This document shows positions 44,043 to 54,460 of a DNA stretch of 64,000 nt, in pieces (within the stretch, counting starts at the first letter, position 1; every line of letters begins with the position of its first letter). A model generated the notes under the pieces. It ran no database searches and was not told the origin of the DNA. It saw nothing but the letters and a program-made list of their open reading frames with translations. The stretch comes from Symsagittifera roscoffensis. Taxonomy: Eukaryota; Xenacoelomorpha; Acoela; Convolutidae. A program made the translations under genes and the position numbers. The stretch covers positions 90,249,845 through 90,313,844 of the forward strand of contig NC_087062.1 in NCBI RefSeq assembly GCF_963678635.1, in the 5' to 3' direction.

Positions 44043-45141
44043 ATACTGCGAAACAGTTTCAAAATTCGAACGGCTGCTGTACAAACCGGTCTCTTTTGAG
44101 CCGTCTGTCGAATTTTCCACCGGTTCCTCTTTCGTGATTTCGATTATCTTTTCCTGGTCTCTATTCAATTGTGGTTTCTCTTCGGCATCATCTAGTGAAC
44201 CTTCATTGGACTGATCATGAGAATTTACAATCAAATTAGAGCTGTGAGTTCTCTCTTGGGTCAGCTTAGCATCTTCAAATTGCTCTAGTTCAACGAGATC
44301 AGAAGAATGGGCTGTCTGCACAATTCCTTCATTCTGTTCACGAGGACTTTCAAAAACATCCAAGTTCTCCTCAACTTGACACGGCATAGCTCTTTGAACC
44401 ACCTCACCCTTTCTTTCAAAATTGTCATAATCAGAAAGGTCAACATCCGGTATAACAGTAATGTTCAACTGCTCTTTTTCTTCTAGAATTTTCTCATGCT
44501 CAATTACGTAATTCTCTTCAAGTTTGGAGCTGTGCGCATCCTGGCGAGTTTCGATGTCGTCGTATTGCGCTGCTGACACTCGGTCAGATCCCAGGGCACT
44601 TTGCACAACCGAAACATCTATGTTTGAACTCTCATTACCCTGTGAGTCCTTCAAAGGCGAGTTTATATTCAAAAGCTCGTCAGACGAAAACGAAATATCA
44701 GAAGAGCCGACTTTCGAAGACTCAGAATTTATTTTCATTTCAGCTGCCGTGTCCGGATACTTGTATACAAACGGCAACGTTTTCATTCTGGATTCCGCGG
44801 AGCGATCGAACGATTTCAGGCTAGTATTAGCGTCATTTTCTTTTTCTACTGATATATTAGGCGTGGTTTGAAATTCAGGCGTCACGTCACTGTACACTTC
44901 GAGCAAGTTTTCATTTCTTCTGTTCGCAATTTGAGCATTTTGAGCCTCGACATCAGCTGGTTCCTCTGTTGCATGTTGGAACTCAATTCCTGAACTCGAA
45001 TTAGGAGAAGCGTATTGTTTCACCATTGATTTTCGGCTTTCCTGAGCAACCGATGATGCGGCTTCGAGGGACGATTTAAGATTATGTATTTCTTCTGGCT
45101 GTGTGTAAATTGGCCTTTGAAAATGGAACAAGTTATACTTT
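44043..45141 (-). CDS. MOV10L1: MOV10L1-like helicase, coding exon 3
   Basis: Follows a 77-bp intron (donor TTTC|GTAACT, acceptor CAAACAG at 45142). It starts with one base that completes the split Ser codon. About 366 residues of acidic, Ser/Glu/Asn-rich sequence with no globular domain visible. The donor is taken as TAT|GTAAAT; an alternative GTTAAA donor 15 nt later is also in phase. Confidence 0.65.
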
Positions 45142-45218
45142 CTGTTTGAATAATTCGATTTAAAAAAGCAAAAAAAATGAGCTGAAGATATTGTGACAAA
45201 ACGTATTGCTTAAGTTAC

Positions 45219-48200
45219 GAAATCGCGGAAGTATAACTCGTAATTGATAACGTTTCAAGTTCTGTTCTCGATTCCTGAACGGCAATATTTGAGCTCCCAG
45301 TCATTTCTGAAACGTCCGCTGTCTTCATCTGCGACTGCATTATCGAATCTGTATCCTCTTCTAACATTGGATCAAGTGTGCTCTGGATTGGGTTGCTACT
45401 GGAACTCGAGTAGTCCAGTAGTGTGACGTCACCAGGACTCGACCGGAACCTAGTGTTCGAACTAGGAGACGGTGTATCAGTCTGCTTCTCCGATACTTCT
45501 TTCAAATCCTGCGCTAACGGATCTATATTTCTTCCGGCCGAGCGAGCGGCACCAGATGGTAAATTTCTATTAGACTTATTTTTAGAATTCTTCGCCTCAT
45601 CTTTTTCATTTTGTATATTTTGCACACCAATTTCCTCTGACAGACTTTTAGCTTTGATTTCTTGTCTCAGGTTTTCATGAAACAAACTTTCCATTTTTTC
45701 GTTAGTCGAATTATAAAACGTGGAGTAGTCTGCAAATATTGAATAATTCGACGATTCATTAAATTCGTCCTTTCTGTTTTCATCATATCCTGGTTCGTCC
45801 TTAAGATTAAACACGGCTGACGTGGTGCTATAGGTCTGATTTATTGAATCCAAACTCTGACCTTGGTTCTGAGAAGCGGAAAGCAATTTAGCTCTTTCCT
45901 GACATTCCATAACATGTTGCTCAAGAACACTTAGTGCGCCGATGTCATCCTTATCGGCCAGTTTACTCTCCCGGAATACCTTAAGACAAATCGGACACGT
46001 TGTTTTCGCCTCGTCGGAAGCTCTCTTGTATGACCCAAACTTATTGGACGAACTTATGAGACTTTCATCCTGCCTACTCGCTGCTTCGTTTCTCATTTTC
46101 TCAGCAACATTGGCGCAAACCTTGCAGTCTGTTTTGTTTTCATTGTGCGAGCAACTTCTGTCTGCTTCGATAGCACTAAGTCGTCCCGAATGAAATGTAA
46201 CGTGCTTCGATGTCGCGTCTGGTGATAATTCTGCATCCTGGTCGTTTTTGTTTAAATATTTGCCCACCCTGGCGCATATTGTACAACTTGGGTCCCCTTC
46301 GGGTATCTCAACTTTCAATTGTTCTTCTTCAGACAAACCTGAAAGATTTGCAATTGCTTCCCGTTTTTCAATACAAGCCGGTTTGTTGCATTCCTTAGAA
46401 ACCTCCTCCTCCATTGCATTCCCTTCAGCCTCTGATCTTACTACGCTATTCGAGCTTTCAACCAACTCCACCTTAGCTTCTCTCTTATCTGATATCTTTT
46501 CGCTTTTTTGAGCTGCTTTCTTCAAAATATTGCTAGTTGCATATTTAAGAGTTTCCAACTCTTCAGGGAACGGTTCAATTGAATCGTACATTTCGCTGTC
46601 CATTTCAGCATGCGTAGCTGTTAGATTGAAGAAAGGTGTCTTGCTGCTATCTAGTGTCTCATTTGGAGTCAAATCACGATGGTACTCAAAAGAGTTCGCA
46701 ATCTTTGATTCATTCGATTGAGTCGATAACTCAGAATCAATTGTCATTCCATCACTCCCGACATCTGGCGCTGGCGAAGCTGAGAAGTCTGAGTAAATTG
46801 CACTCGGGGATTCAGGGCTCATCAATTGCTGCTTCAGAGTACTGGTTGAATATTTAGACACTGGTTTCACCCCTGACTCGAAATCTGGAAGGTGAAATGA
46901 GTTCAAATTTATGCTACCTTCAACAGCTGTGGAAGGTTCTGTGTTGTACATATCTTTTGAATCTTTTCGGTACAAAACTTCAGGCTTGACGTCTTCGGAG
47001 ACGCGAGGTGTCTGTTCGCTTTCATTTGGATCACGTGGCCCAGGACTTTCCAGATCATCAACTCTGGCTTCAGTTTCCTGTAAGTCATTTTCGGTATTAG
47101 GCGTTCGAATTGGTTTTCCATGTTTCATAGCACTTAATTTTTCTGCTGTTTCACCACCAGACTCAAAATTAGCCAAATTTTTGTCGACCATGTCCGAGCT
47201 TCCTTCCAGCATCGAGTTTGGACTTCTGCCTTCGGTTAGTTTCCATACAGGATCATTAGCCGAAGGCACTTGGTACGAGGGCGATAAATTGCTATCTAGC
47301 GCCGACGTATTAAATTGATCTACAGATCCGTTCGAAGTCACACCACTTCCCGACGCTACACTATTCGCACTAATGGGTCGAGACTTCGTTCCAGAACTTC
47401 TCGATGCGAATGTCTCTGCATCGCCTATTAAATTAGACTCTTCTGAAGCATTTTCTGAGTTTTCCCTGGATTCGGCCAGATTGAACTCAAATGGAATCGA
47501 TTCTCCGCTGTCGATCTCTGCCGATGAGCTTCTATCGCTCACTTCTTGTGCAAAAGCGACTGGACTTTTTGGAGATGAATCGTCGTGTTTCTCCGACGTG
47601 TCGATTAGATTGATTGAAAGTGGACTCCCCGTTTCTGTTGTCTTTGCAGATGACATCGGAACGCTCAAATTGTCAATAGTCGCCAGTGCTTCAGGTCCTA
47701 TTTCAGTCGCCAATGTAGAAACATCTCCGTTTCTAATTTGAATATCCTTCGATACCTCCTCATCTAGTGGTAGAAACGTTTCTTCCATAACTTCCTGTGT
47801 TGCGATGAAAGGTTTAATATAATCGTCTTGATTTTGCACAAATTTCTGAGGTGGTTCGCATCCAACATAGCATCCATTCATGATGGCGTATTCCATGAAC
47901 GAATTCCAATACTGGTCTTTCATGAGAACAAAAGGGTTACCTACAATTATCAGCAGTGCTTGTGATCTGGTTATAGAAACGTTGAAGCGGCGGGGGTTTG
48001 ACAGGAATCCCAGGTTGTGAAAAACATCGCTTTCAACTTTGCTTTCATCTGACCGGACAGTAGAAAGAATTATGACTTGCCTTTCTTGTCCTTGAAACTC
48101 TTCTACCGATCCAACTTTCATCTTTCCAAATTCAAACGTCGCCATGAACTGCCTCAATTTTTCTACCTGTTTTCTGTAAGGAGTTATGATTCCGATATCA

Positions 48201-50605
48201 TAGCTTGGTACCATTTGGTCATCTAATATCAGTTTGACATATTTGACAACTTGGACAACTTCAGTAGTATTGAACCAAGACGGGCTATCATTCTCTCGCA
48301 AATCATTGCCTCTTACACCACAGAAAATGAGCGGCATCTCTTTATTTGGCAGATGCTGCCAATTAACGAAAGTATCAACCAATTTTCCATCAGCACACGC
48401 AATTAGTTCGTCGTTGTAGAATATACGACTCGGAATTGTTAGCAAAGTGAAATGTGACCTGTAATTATCTACAAGCTTCGTCATGACTTTCGGATTGTAG
48501 TTCCCCTCCTTCGCGAAAACAGACTCGTCTCTCGCGTATAGCTTTCGATTGGACAGCCGTGCCAGAAACGATTCTCCTAAACCGTACTCTTCGGCTTCGT
48601 GAGACCGCAGCACAGGTCCGAGTTGCATCGGATCTCCCGCCAAAATCACCATAGCTTCCGGGTTTCCAGCCGTTAGCACTAGAGGCACCATAGTCTCTGG
48701 TTCAGTCGCCTGCCCCGCCTCATCGACAAATACATGTGTGAAATGACTTGGCTTCAGCTCTAACGAGAAGAAATTTCCAGCTGTAGTACATGTGCAGACT
48801 ACAATTCTGTACCTCACAATGGTTTCTAGCTCGTCCATGTCATTGCAGCAGTACTTGATGATGTCATCGGGAACCGAGTTAAGCGAACGGTTTGCTCCAT
48901 TGAATCTCACAGCGTCATCCATTCCTACAATTCCCGATGAATTGATGCGCTGAACGATCAAATCCGCTGCACTGTTTGAAGGTGCACATGCAAGAATTCT
49001 CGACTCCGGTATGCAAACAAACACTTGGAGAATGCTCTCTACAACTGTGATCGTCTTCCCAGTTCCTGGAGGTCCAAACAGAATATACGGAATTGGGCGA
49101 CATTCGGCCGCCAAAATCCTTCGGACAGCTGCTTGTTGTCTCTCATTTAAGTTGGGGTTGAAAAACTCCCTGCTTTGTCTGGGCGACTCACAAACACTTG
49201 TGTCTAAAGGTTGTGCTTTTCTATGTATCCGACCACTGTCTCTGCGCGTATTGTTTCGGATTCCACCATGAAGCAGAGGCATCACAGGCGCTGCAAACGG
49301 TACATTCACTTCATATCCATAACCGAATGCAGCCCTAGATGGCTTAACGACTCTAGGACGACTCTTCGATCCTGGAACATATAATGGCTGCTTTACCTCT
49401 AACCACTGAGGAAATAGCAACCACGTAGGAAAATTGGACGAGTAGTCTACAGCCAGATGCGCTTTCTTGAACGAATTTCTATTCGGTAGAAATTGAACGT
49501 CTACCTCGTAACCATCATACGATCTATGAAAAGCCTCATTGAATCTGAGAAAAATCGTAGACGCTGTCACTTTATGAATGTATGCTTCATTACACGGAGA
49601 GTTGAATCCATAGATGTCATTCGATTGTTTCATCAGAATACGGTCTCCAACGAGCAACGAAGGTCTACCTTCGGACAATCCAGGGACCTCAAGACAAAGA
49701 AATTCATTATCTGGCCTCATTTGCACATTGTTCAAGTCAAAAACTGCCATTTCAAGGTCACTTTCAACCTCTTCTATGTACAACAACGCATGGAACTTCG
49801 CCTGGTAGTTCTTTGCGCTCAATGGCATCAACAACTCAGGACATACAACAGACATGTCTCTTTTGTCCATAACTGCAGATTTAATTTGATCTGGCACAGG
49901 GTAATGATGAAACCTAACTGGAGTTCCAGCTTTGCTACTGTAAACTGGTTTTACTCCTGGCACGAAACTGCCTGTATTTCTTGACCTGTCCAGGGCATTT
50001 CCGTGACTTTTTCCACCGTGGCTTGTGGAGGCCATCAGGGACTTAGTGTCAAACATGAGCTCGTCCGGCGAAAAAACGGTGGAGCTCACTTTTCTGAGAG
50101 CCTGTCCATTTTCAAAACAAAACTTGCAGAATGTTTCATTACGACCCACGTCTTCTGAATTCAACACAACTTTCACAAACAATGGTTTTTCTTTCCGAAT
50201 AATACACGGAAACAAACAATCAATAACTAGTTTGTCATCAATAAACAAAGAATAAGGTGTTCCCAAAGAAGCCAACGACACACTCAATAGCTTCGCCGTT
50301 TCTCTTTTCTCAGTTGAAACTGTAAAATATTGTATTTTTGTTGTGCCAACTGCTGCTTCCGAGAAAACCATAGATACTGGTTCAATTCTAATGCCCATAT
50401 CTGTCAAAAGAGACTCCGTAAGACTTAGTCGCGAACTCTGCAAAGACATATCTTCGGAATTTTGAGACTCATCGATCAGCTCGACAATTACTGCTCTCCA
50501 ATTGCTCCTAGGATGCATTTTGCTTTCGACACACGTCATTTTTACTTTGCTTCCTATAGTGATTTCACAGTTGGACTGATGCACAATCTCCTCTGGTATG
50601 AAAGC
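45219..50605 (-). CDS. MOV10L1: MOV10L1-like SF1 helicase, coding exon 2 (catalytic)
   Basis: 5387 nt, residues 201 to about 1996. After a beta-rich region containing LCLEVPGLSEGRPSLLVGD, close to the MOV10L1 landmark, come Upf1-type SF1 motifs: NERQQAAVRRIL (Q), GPPGTGKT at about 710 (Walker A), VDEAGQATEPE at about 828 (DEAG box), LAGDPMQLGPV (III), NYRSH (IV), VGSVEEFQGQE (V) and RRFNVSITRSQ at about 1073 (VI). All catalytic residues are present. MOV10L1/Armitage unwinds RNA and feeds piRNA precursors to processing in germ-cell cytoplasm. After about 1150 the protein continues, unusually, as a Ser/Glu-rich extension with CTIC (about 1641), CKVC (1694) and CPIC...H-x3-C (1737). The exon starts at Ala after acceptor TTTTCACAG. 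Confidence 0.9.
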
Positions 50606-50880
50606 CTGTGAAAACAACGAAGAAATGGTAAAAAAACAAGGATAGCCGGTTACTGTGCAAGTATCACAGAATGTTCCGATCATGGTATTCGGAAAAACTA
50701 GGTTTAAAAAATATTTTTTTTCAAATTAGTGAAGTTTTTTTCTGCTCGGTGTGATAAAAGGATCTGACCTAAAAACAAAATTTAGGCATATTAGACAGTC
50801 ATAGTAATGTAGGCAAATTGGACAACAATTTTTGTAGAAAAATTAGTAGAAAAACTTATTTTTTTTTCCAAAACTCCAAA
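46276..50880 (-). repeat. Segmental duplication, copy 1 (MOV10L1 exon 2 and flank)
   Basis: Matches 54461 to about 59063 at a constant offset of 8185 with no indel seen and about five substitutions detected. It starts at ATATTGTACAACTTGG, inside the CTIC motif codons, and runs through the exon 2 acceptor into intron 1. Confidence 0.92.
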
Positions 50881-53458
50881 AACAGTTTACTTGCTTAAAA
50901 TAAGGTTTTAAGCTCAGGCCAAGCTGCAGTTAGCAAAAATGAGCAAAAAAGAAATGTCCAAAAACACCTTAAAACTAACGGGTCGGGTCCAGAAAGTTGT
51001 AATTTGAGTGGGTAATTATTGTGACCAATTAGCTTGCTTATTGTTCCGACCATTGAAAATGGAGATGAACTTTGTATTCGGGTGTGTTTTAGTTTTTTCT
51101 TTGTTTTTCACGCAAAATCAGCTACCACAAATAAGCATCAGACAATGTTGAGTGATAAATCATACTAAAGCCCTTTCAGTCGTGATTCGAACGACATTTA
51201 AAAATCAAGAAAAACCGGTTTGAAATTTTTTAATTTTGGTCTAATTTCGAGCTAAAAAAAATTCAGCAAATTTTTTTTTTCGTTTTTCTTGTCACTTTTT
51301 TTAAGTTCTATTTTTTCGTTCAGATCTTTGTTAATCATTTCCGAATTAATCATTTTCGAAGAAATGTGTCGATTATGCCTAATTCACAAATGTTTTATTA
51401 CGCGTTCTTTCATCATTCCACGCACAAAAAACGGCACTAAATTGAGAAAAACACTTTTTGTAGCATTTTGTATGAATGTGATCGGAAAATGTTGGGCTAC
51501 TTACCCAGCAATTGGACATCCTTGTTAAAATTTGCAATCAAATAAAATCAAGATTTTATTTATTCGATAATGGCACGTGAAAAAATTTAACATACAGGCT
51601 AAGCCTAACACTTGCGATACATCGCACTCAGCAGTTCAAGCTAGCGGATAGAAATAGAGACGAAACCACGGTGATATATTACAATAGGTGGTAGATGCAA
51701 TTTCAATATCTGGATCGCTTTTTGTCGTACTTCGCAAATTATTTATAATTAATTTCAAAAGCAAAAGTTTTTTTTGGCAAAATTGTAAAATTTGAGTTTT
51801 TGAATAGCATTTCTTTTGGCATCGTAATGAATTTACAAAAAATATCTTAGTACTAGAACAGTTGGCTGAAAATGAAATGACTATATTATGCATATGAGTT
51901 CTCAAATTTAATACATGCACTACACTCAAAAGTACCACCTATTGTATTATATCACCAAACCACTAAGTCCAGTAAAGTATTTAGAAAAAATCTCGAAAAA
52001 ACTCCATCTTTAATTGAATGTCTCGGAGGACGATCAATTTCGAGAAAACAAAAGGAGAAACATAAAGTGCAGCGTTAACAAAGGACTAATAAAAAATTTA
52101 TCAATTTACCTTAATCGGTTAAATTTTTAGAGCCATAAAAGTGTCTAGAAATTTTGAGAGCCGAAAAAAATTAAATAATCCAAGAAGCTGTTAAGTCCTC
52201 CGAAGCAAACAAAACTAATATTTTGTCGCCCTTTAAACAACCAATTATGAGCCAGATGAGAAGAACATGCTATATCGGCTGATTTGCTTCAAAATTGGTT
52301 GCTTTAAAAACGAACACTTTAGAGCGAGAATACCCCTATCAAATCAAAAAACTATTTTAGCCTATTATAAGCCGGTTATAGCCTATTTTAGCCAAATATA
52401 AGCCTGTTCGCTCGCTTTGTTCGCGCAAAGGTTTTCAAAAAAATATATATCAATCGACCCATTACAAGATAGTTGTGGTACAAGATTTCGCGTGAAGAAA
52501 AAATTTAAAAAAGTAAAGCCACCCGAACTCAAAGCTCCTCCCTATTTTCAATGGTCGGAGCAAAAACTAAAACACGCCCTAACACGAAAACCATTTGTCC
52601 CCAATTTCTGGATTTCCTGATTGGTTCTCTTGAAATTTAATCTCATGTCTTATTTTTTAAAACAGAGGTGAAGCTGCACTTCGCAAAAATTAGCGAAACC
52701 CAGCTGAGGGAGCCCATGGGATAATAAAGAAGTCATGAAAAAACCTTGAACAGCAATAGCGTGTGAAAAGCGTAAAAATACACACGAATTTTCGGGTGTT
52801 TCAATTTTCTTTTTTTGTTGTTTTTTTCCACCAAATAAGGTAGAAAATAAAAAAAAAAGTTTGAATTTTTTGATTTTCTGTTTAATTTCGAGTGAGCGAA
52901 CAGGCTTACAAAAGTTTATTTTAATCGCTTAAAAGCTTCCAATTGCTTAATTTAAGCGGTAAAAACTTAGTTTTTTTTCGACTTAAGTTAGTTTTTTTTG
53001 AGTGTTTTGGCGCCTTTTTAAAAACAAAAACGGAATTTCCAATTTGCTTATTTTACTACGACTGTCGAATATGCCTAAGCTCTAGTTTTTAATTTAGAGT
53101 CTTTTATAACACCACGCAGAAAAAAAACTACTACAATTTGAAAAAAAAAAAGTTTTTGTATTTTTTAAGACTTTGATCGAAACTTTCTGTGCTACTTGCA
53201 CAGTAACCAACTACCCTCATTGCTGGTTGTATTTTCATTTTTCCATGCAGCACACATTAGCAAATATTTAGACAACTCGACAGAGAAATAATGATGTTTC
53301 ACGCTACGAGCAGTCTTGTTACATGTCGAGTACGATAGGCAATCAACAAAGCGAGCGTGCCCAAAGTTCAAATGTTACAAAAAAAACTTTGTCACGTCCC
53401 AAAGCGCTATATGCTGTACCATTACCATAATAATTCATCTAATGTTTGTTTGACCAAC
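50606..53458 (-). other. MOV10L1 intron 1, repeat-filled
   Basis: 2853 bp, donor CAG|GTTGGT, acceptor TTTTCACAG, phase 0. It holds a tail fragment with GATAGCCGGTTACTGTGC beginning about 35 nt from the acceptor, a complete inverted-repeat element (51039-52567) and another tail fragment (about 53165-53225). Confidence 0.75.
51039..52567. mobile_element. Non-autonomous element with long imperfect terminal inverted repeats
   Basis: The left end reads TTGTTCCGACCATTGAAAAT then GGAGATGAACTTTGTATTCGG. The right end, reverse-complemented, reads TTGCTCCGACCATTGAAAAT then AGGGAGGAGCTTTGAGTTCGG. Similarity continues about 90 bp to the CACGCAAAATC/CACGCGAAATC words. No transposase frame is visible in its 1.5 kb. 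Single ends of the same family are scattered in every gene intron of the window. A target-site duplication was not identified, so the exact class is open. Confidence 0.65.
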
Positions 53459-54058
53459 CTGATTTTTGGTCAGAAATCCTCGTCTTTGGGTTTCTGAAAC
53501 GATCGACTCACATTCGATGAGACGCAAAGCCTCCAGGTATGCAACCTTCTGATTTTTCGTAAACTCATCTGGCTTTCCACTAGACGTCACCCTAACCCAG
53601 TCACCTGGCATCAAGCTGTGAGTTTGATCAACGTTACGCGTTTCTACCAATTGTCCATTAGTTAATCTGATATTCTGCCCTCTGTCTTCGTAATGATCAA
53701 TGCACGTTATAAACACAGTAGTACTCATAGTTACCTCATCTTCTTCTTTTACTACTCTCATCCTAACAAATTGGTAATTTTCGAAAAAGTCATCGCAGTA
53801 CGCCGTGACAACAACCTTAGTTCCAATTTGGATATCCGTTGATCGCGAAGCACTGTTTCTGTCGAAATAGATGAAGTTTTCAAATATTCCGAAGTCATCG
53901 GTCAAGTGGCTGATTTTACCCGTGAAGTCTCTCTGAGGCAAACCGGAAAAAGTCAGCCGAGAGCGTTCTATGTATCGCTCCTTGAAAAAATCGCGTCTCT
54001 CTTTTAATAATTTTTCATTGTAGTATTTCTCGTATATACAATAGGCTGCAAAGAACAT
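53459..54058 (-). CDS. MOV10L1: MOV10L1-like helicase, coding exon 1
   Basis: Exactly 200 codons in phase 0, ending Asn-Gln before GTTGGT. The joined gene (53459-54058, 45219-50605, 44043-45141, 43192-43899) gives about 2597 residues, twice the usual 1200 of MOV10L1. This exon resembles the MOV10L1 N terminus: GKISHLTDDFGIFENFIYF corresponds to the first small beta-domain (ISxL-x-x-x-x-G-x-I-x-D-x-I-Y-F), then a second, TVFITCIDHYEDRGQNI, and a LMPGDWVRV segment. The ATG at 54058 is 4 nt after GTTATTTTTTTTTCAG, an almost ideal acceptor, suggesting an upstream UTR intron or a trans-spliced leader. Directly upstream lies the truncated duplicate. Confidence 0.88.
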
Positions 54059-54460
54059 TTTCCTGAAAAAAAAATAACCTTTATAAAAATAACGAGATTA
54101 ATAAAACAGTCCATAATAGACTAACTTTTTTTTTAATATGCTGATAATTTCTTCAAACGACTTCAAACTTTCTTCTAAGACGTTGAACATAGTTAAATCT
54201 TCGAGTTTCAATTCAATGTTTTGTTATAACAGGTGTTCAACGGCCAGTGCGTTTTCATTTATGATAACATCAGAAAAAAACTTACAATGACCAGCAGACT
54301 TTTTATTGTACTGGCAATTAACTTCAATGAATCGGAAAATAATTACTACGGCACGCTTATGAATAAAAAATTACTCTTTTTCAAACTATTATAATCTTTT
54401 ATCGTTACTGATCACGCGGCCACAATGAACACCCCAAGCAGCTGCTCCTCGGCGCTAAAG
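54059..54460 (-). other. 402-nt MOV10L1 upstream region
   Basis: The only unique sequence between the MOV10L1 start and the duplicated helicase exon. It must hold the promoter or outron unless transcription enters from the duplicate. Apart from the acceptor at 54064-54063, no promoter element was recognised. Confidence 0.5.

Noticed and set aside
44524-44871. Plus-strand frames opposite MOV10L1 exons 2 and 3
   Set aside because: Ser-rich codons on the minus strand leave the complementary frames open; they track the real exon exactly.
49493-49984. 163-codon plus-strand frame, repeated at 57678-58169
   Set aside because: Antisense shadow of the MOV10L1 helicase exon; it recurs only because that exon is duplicated.
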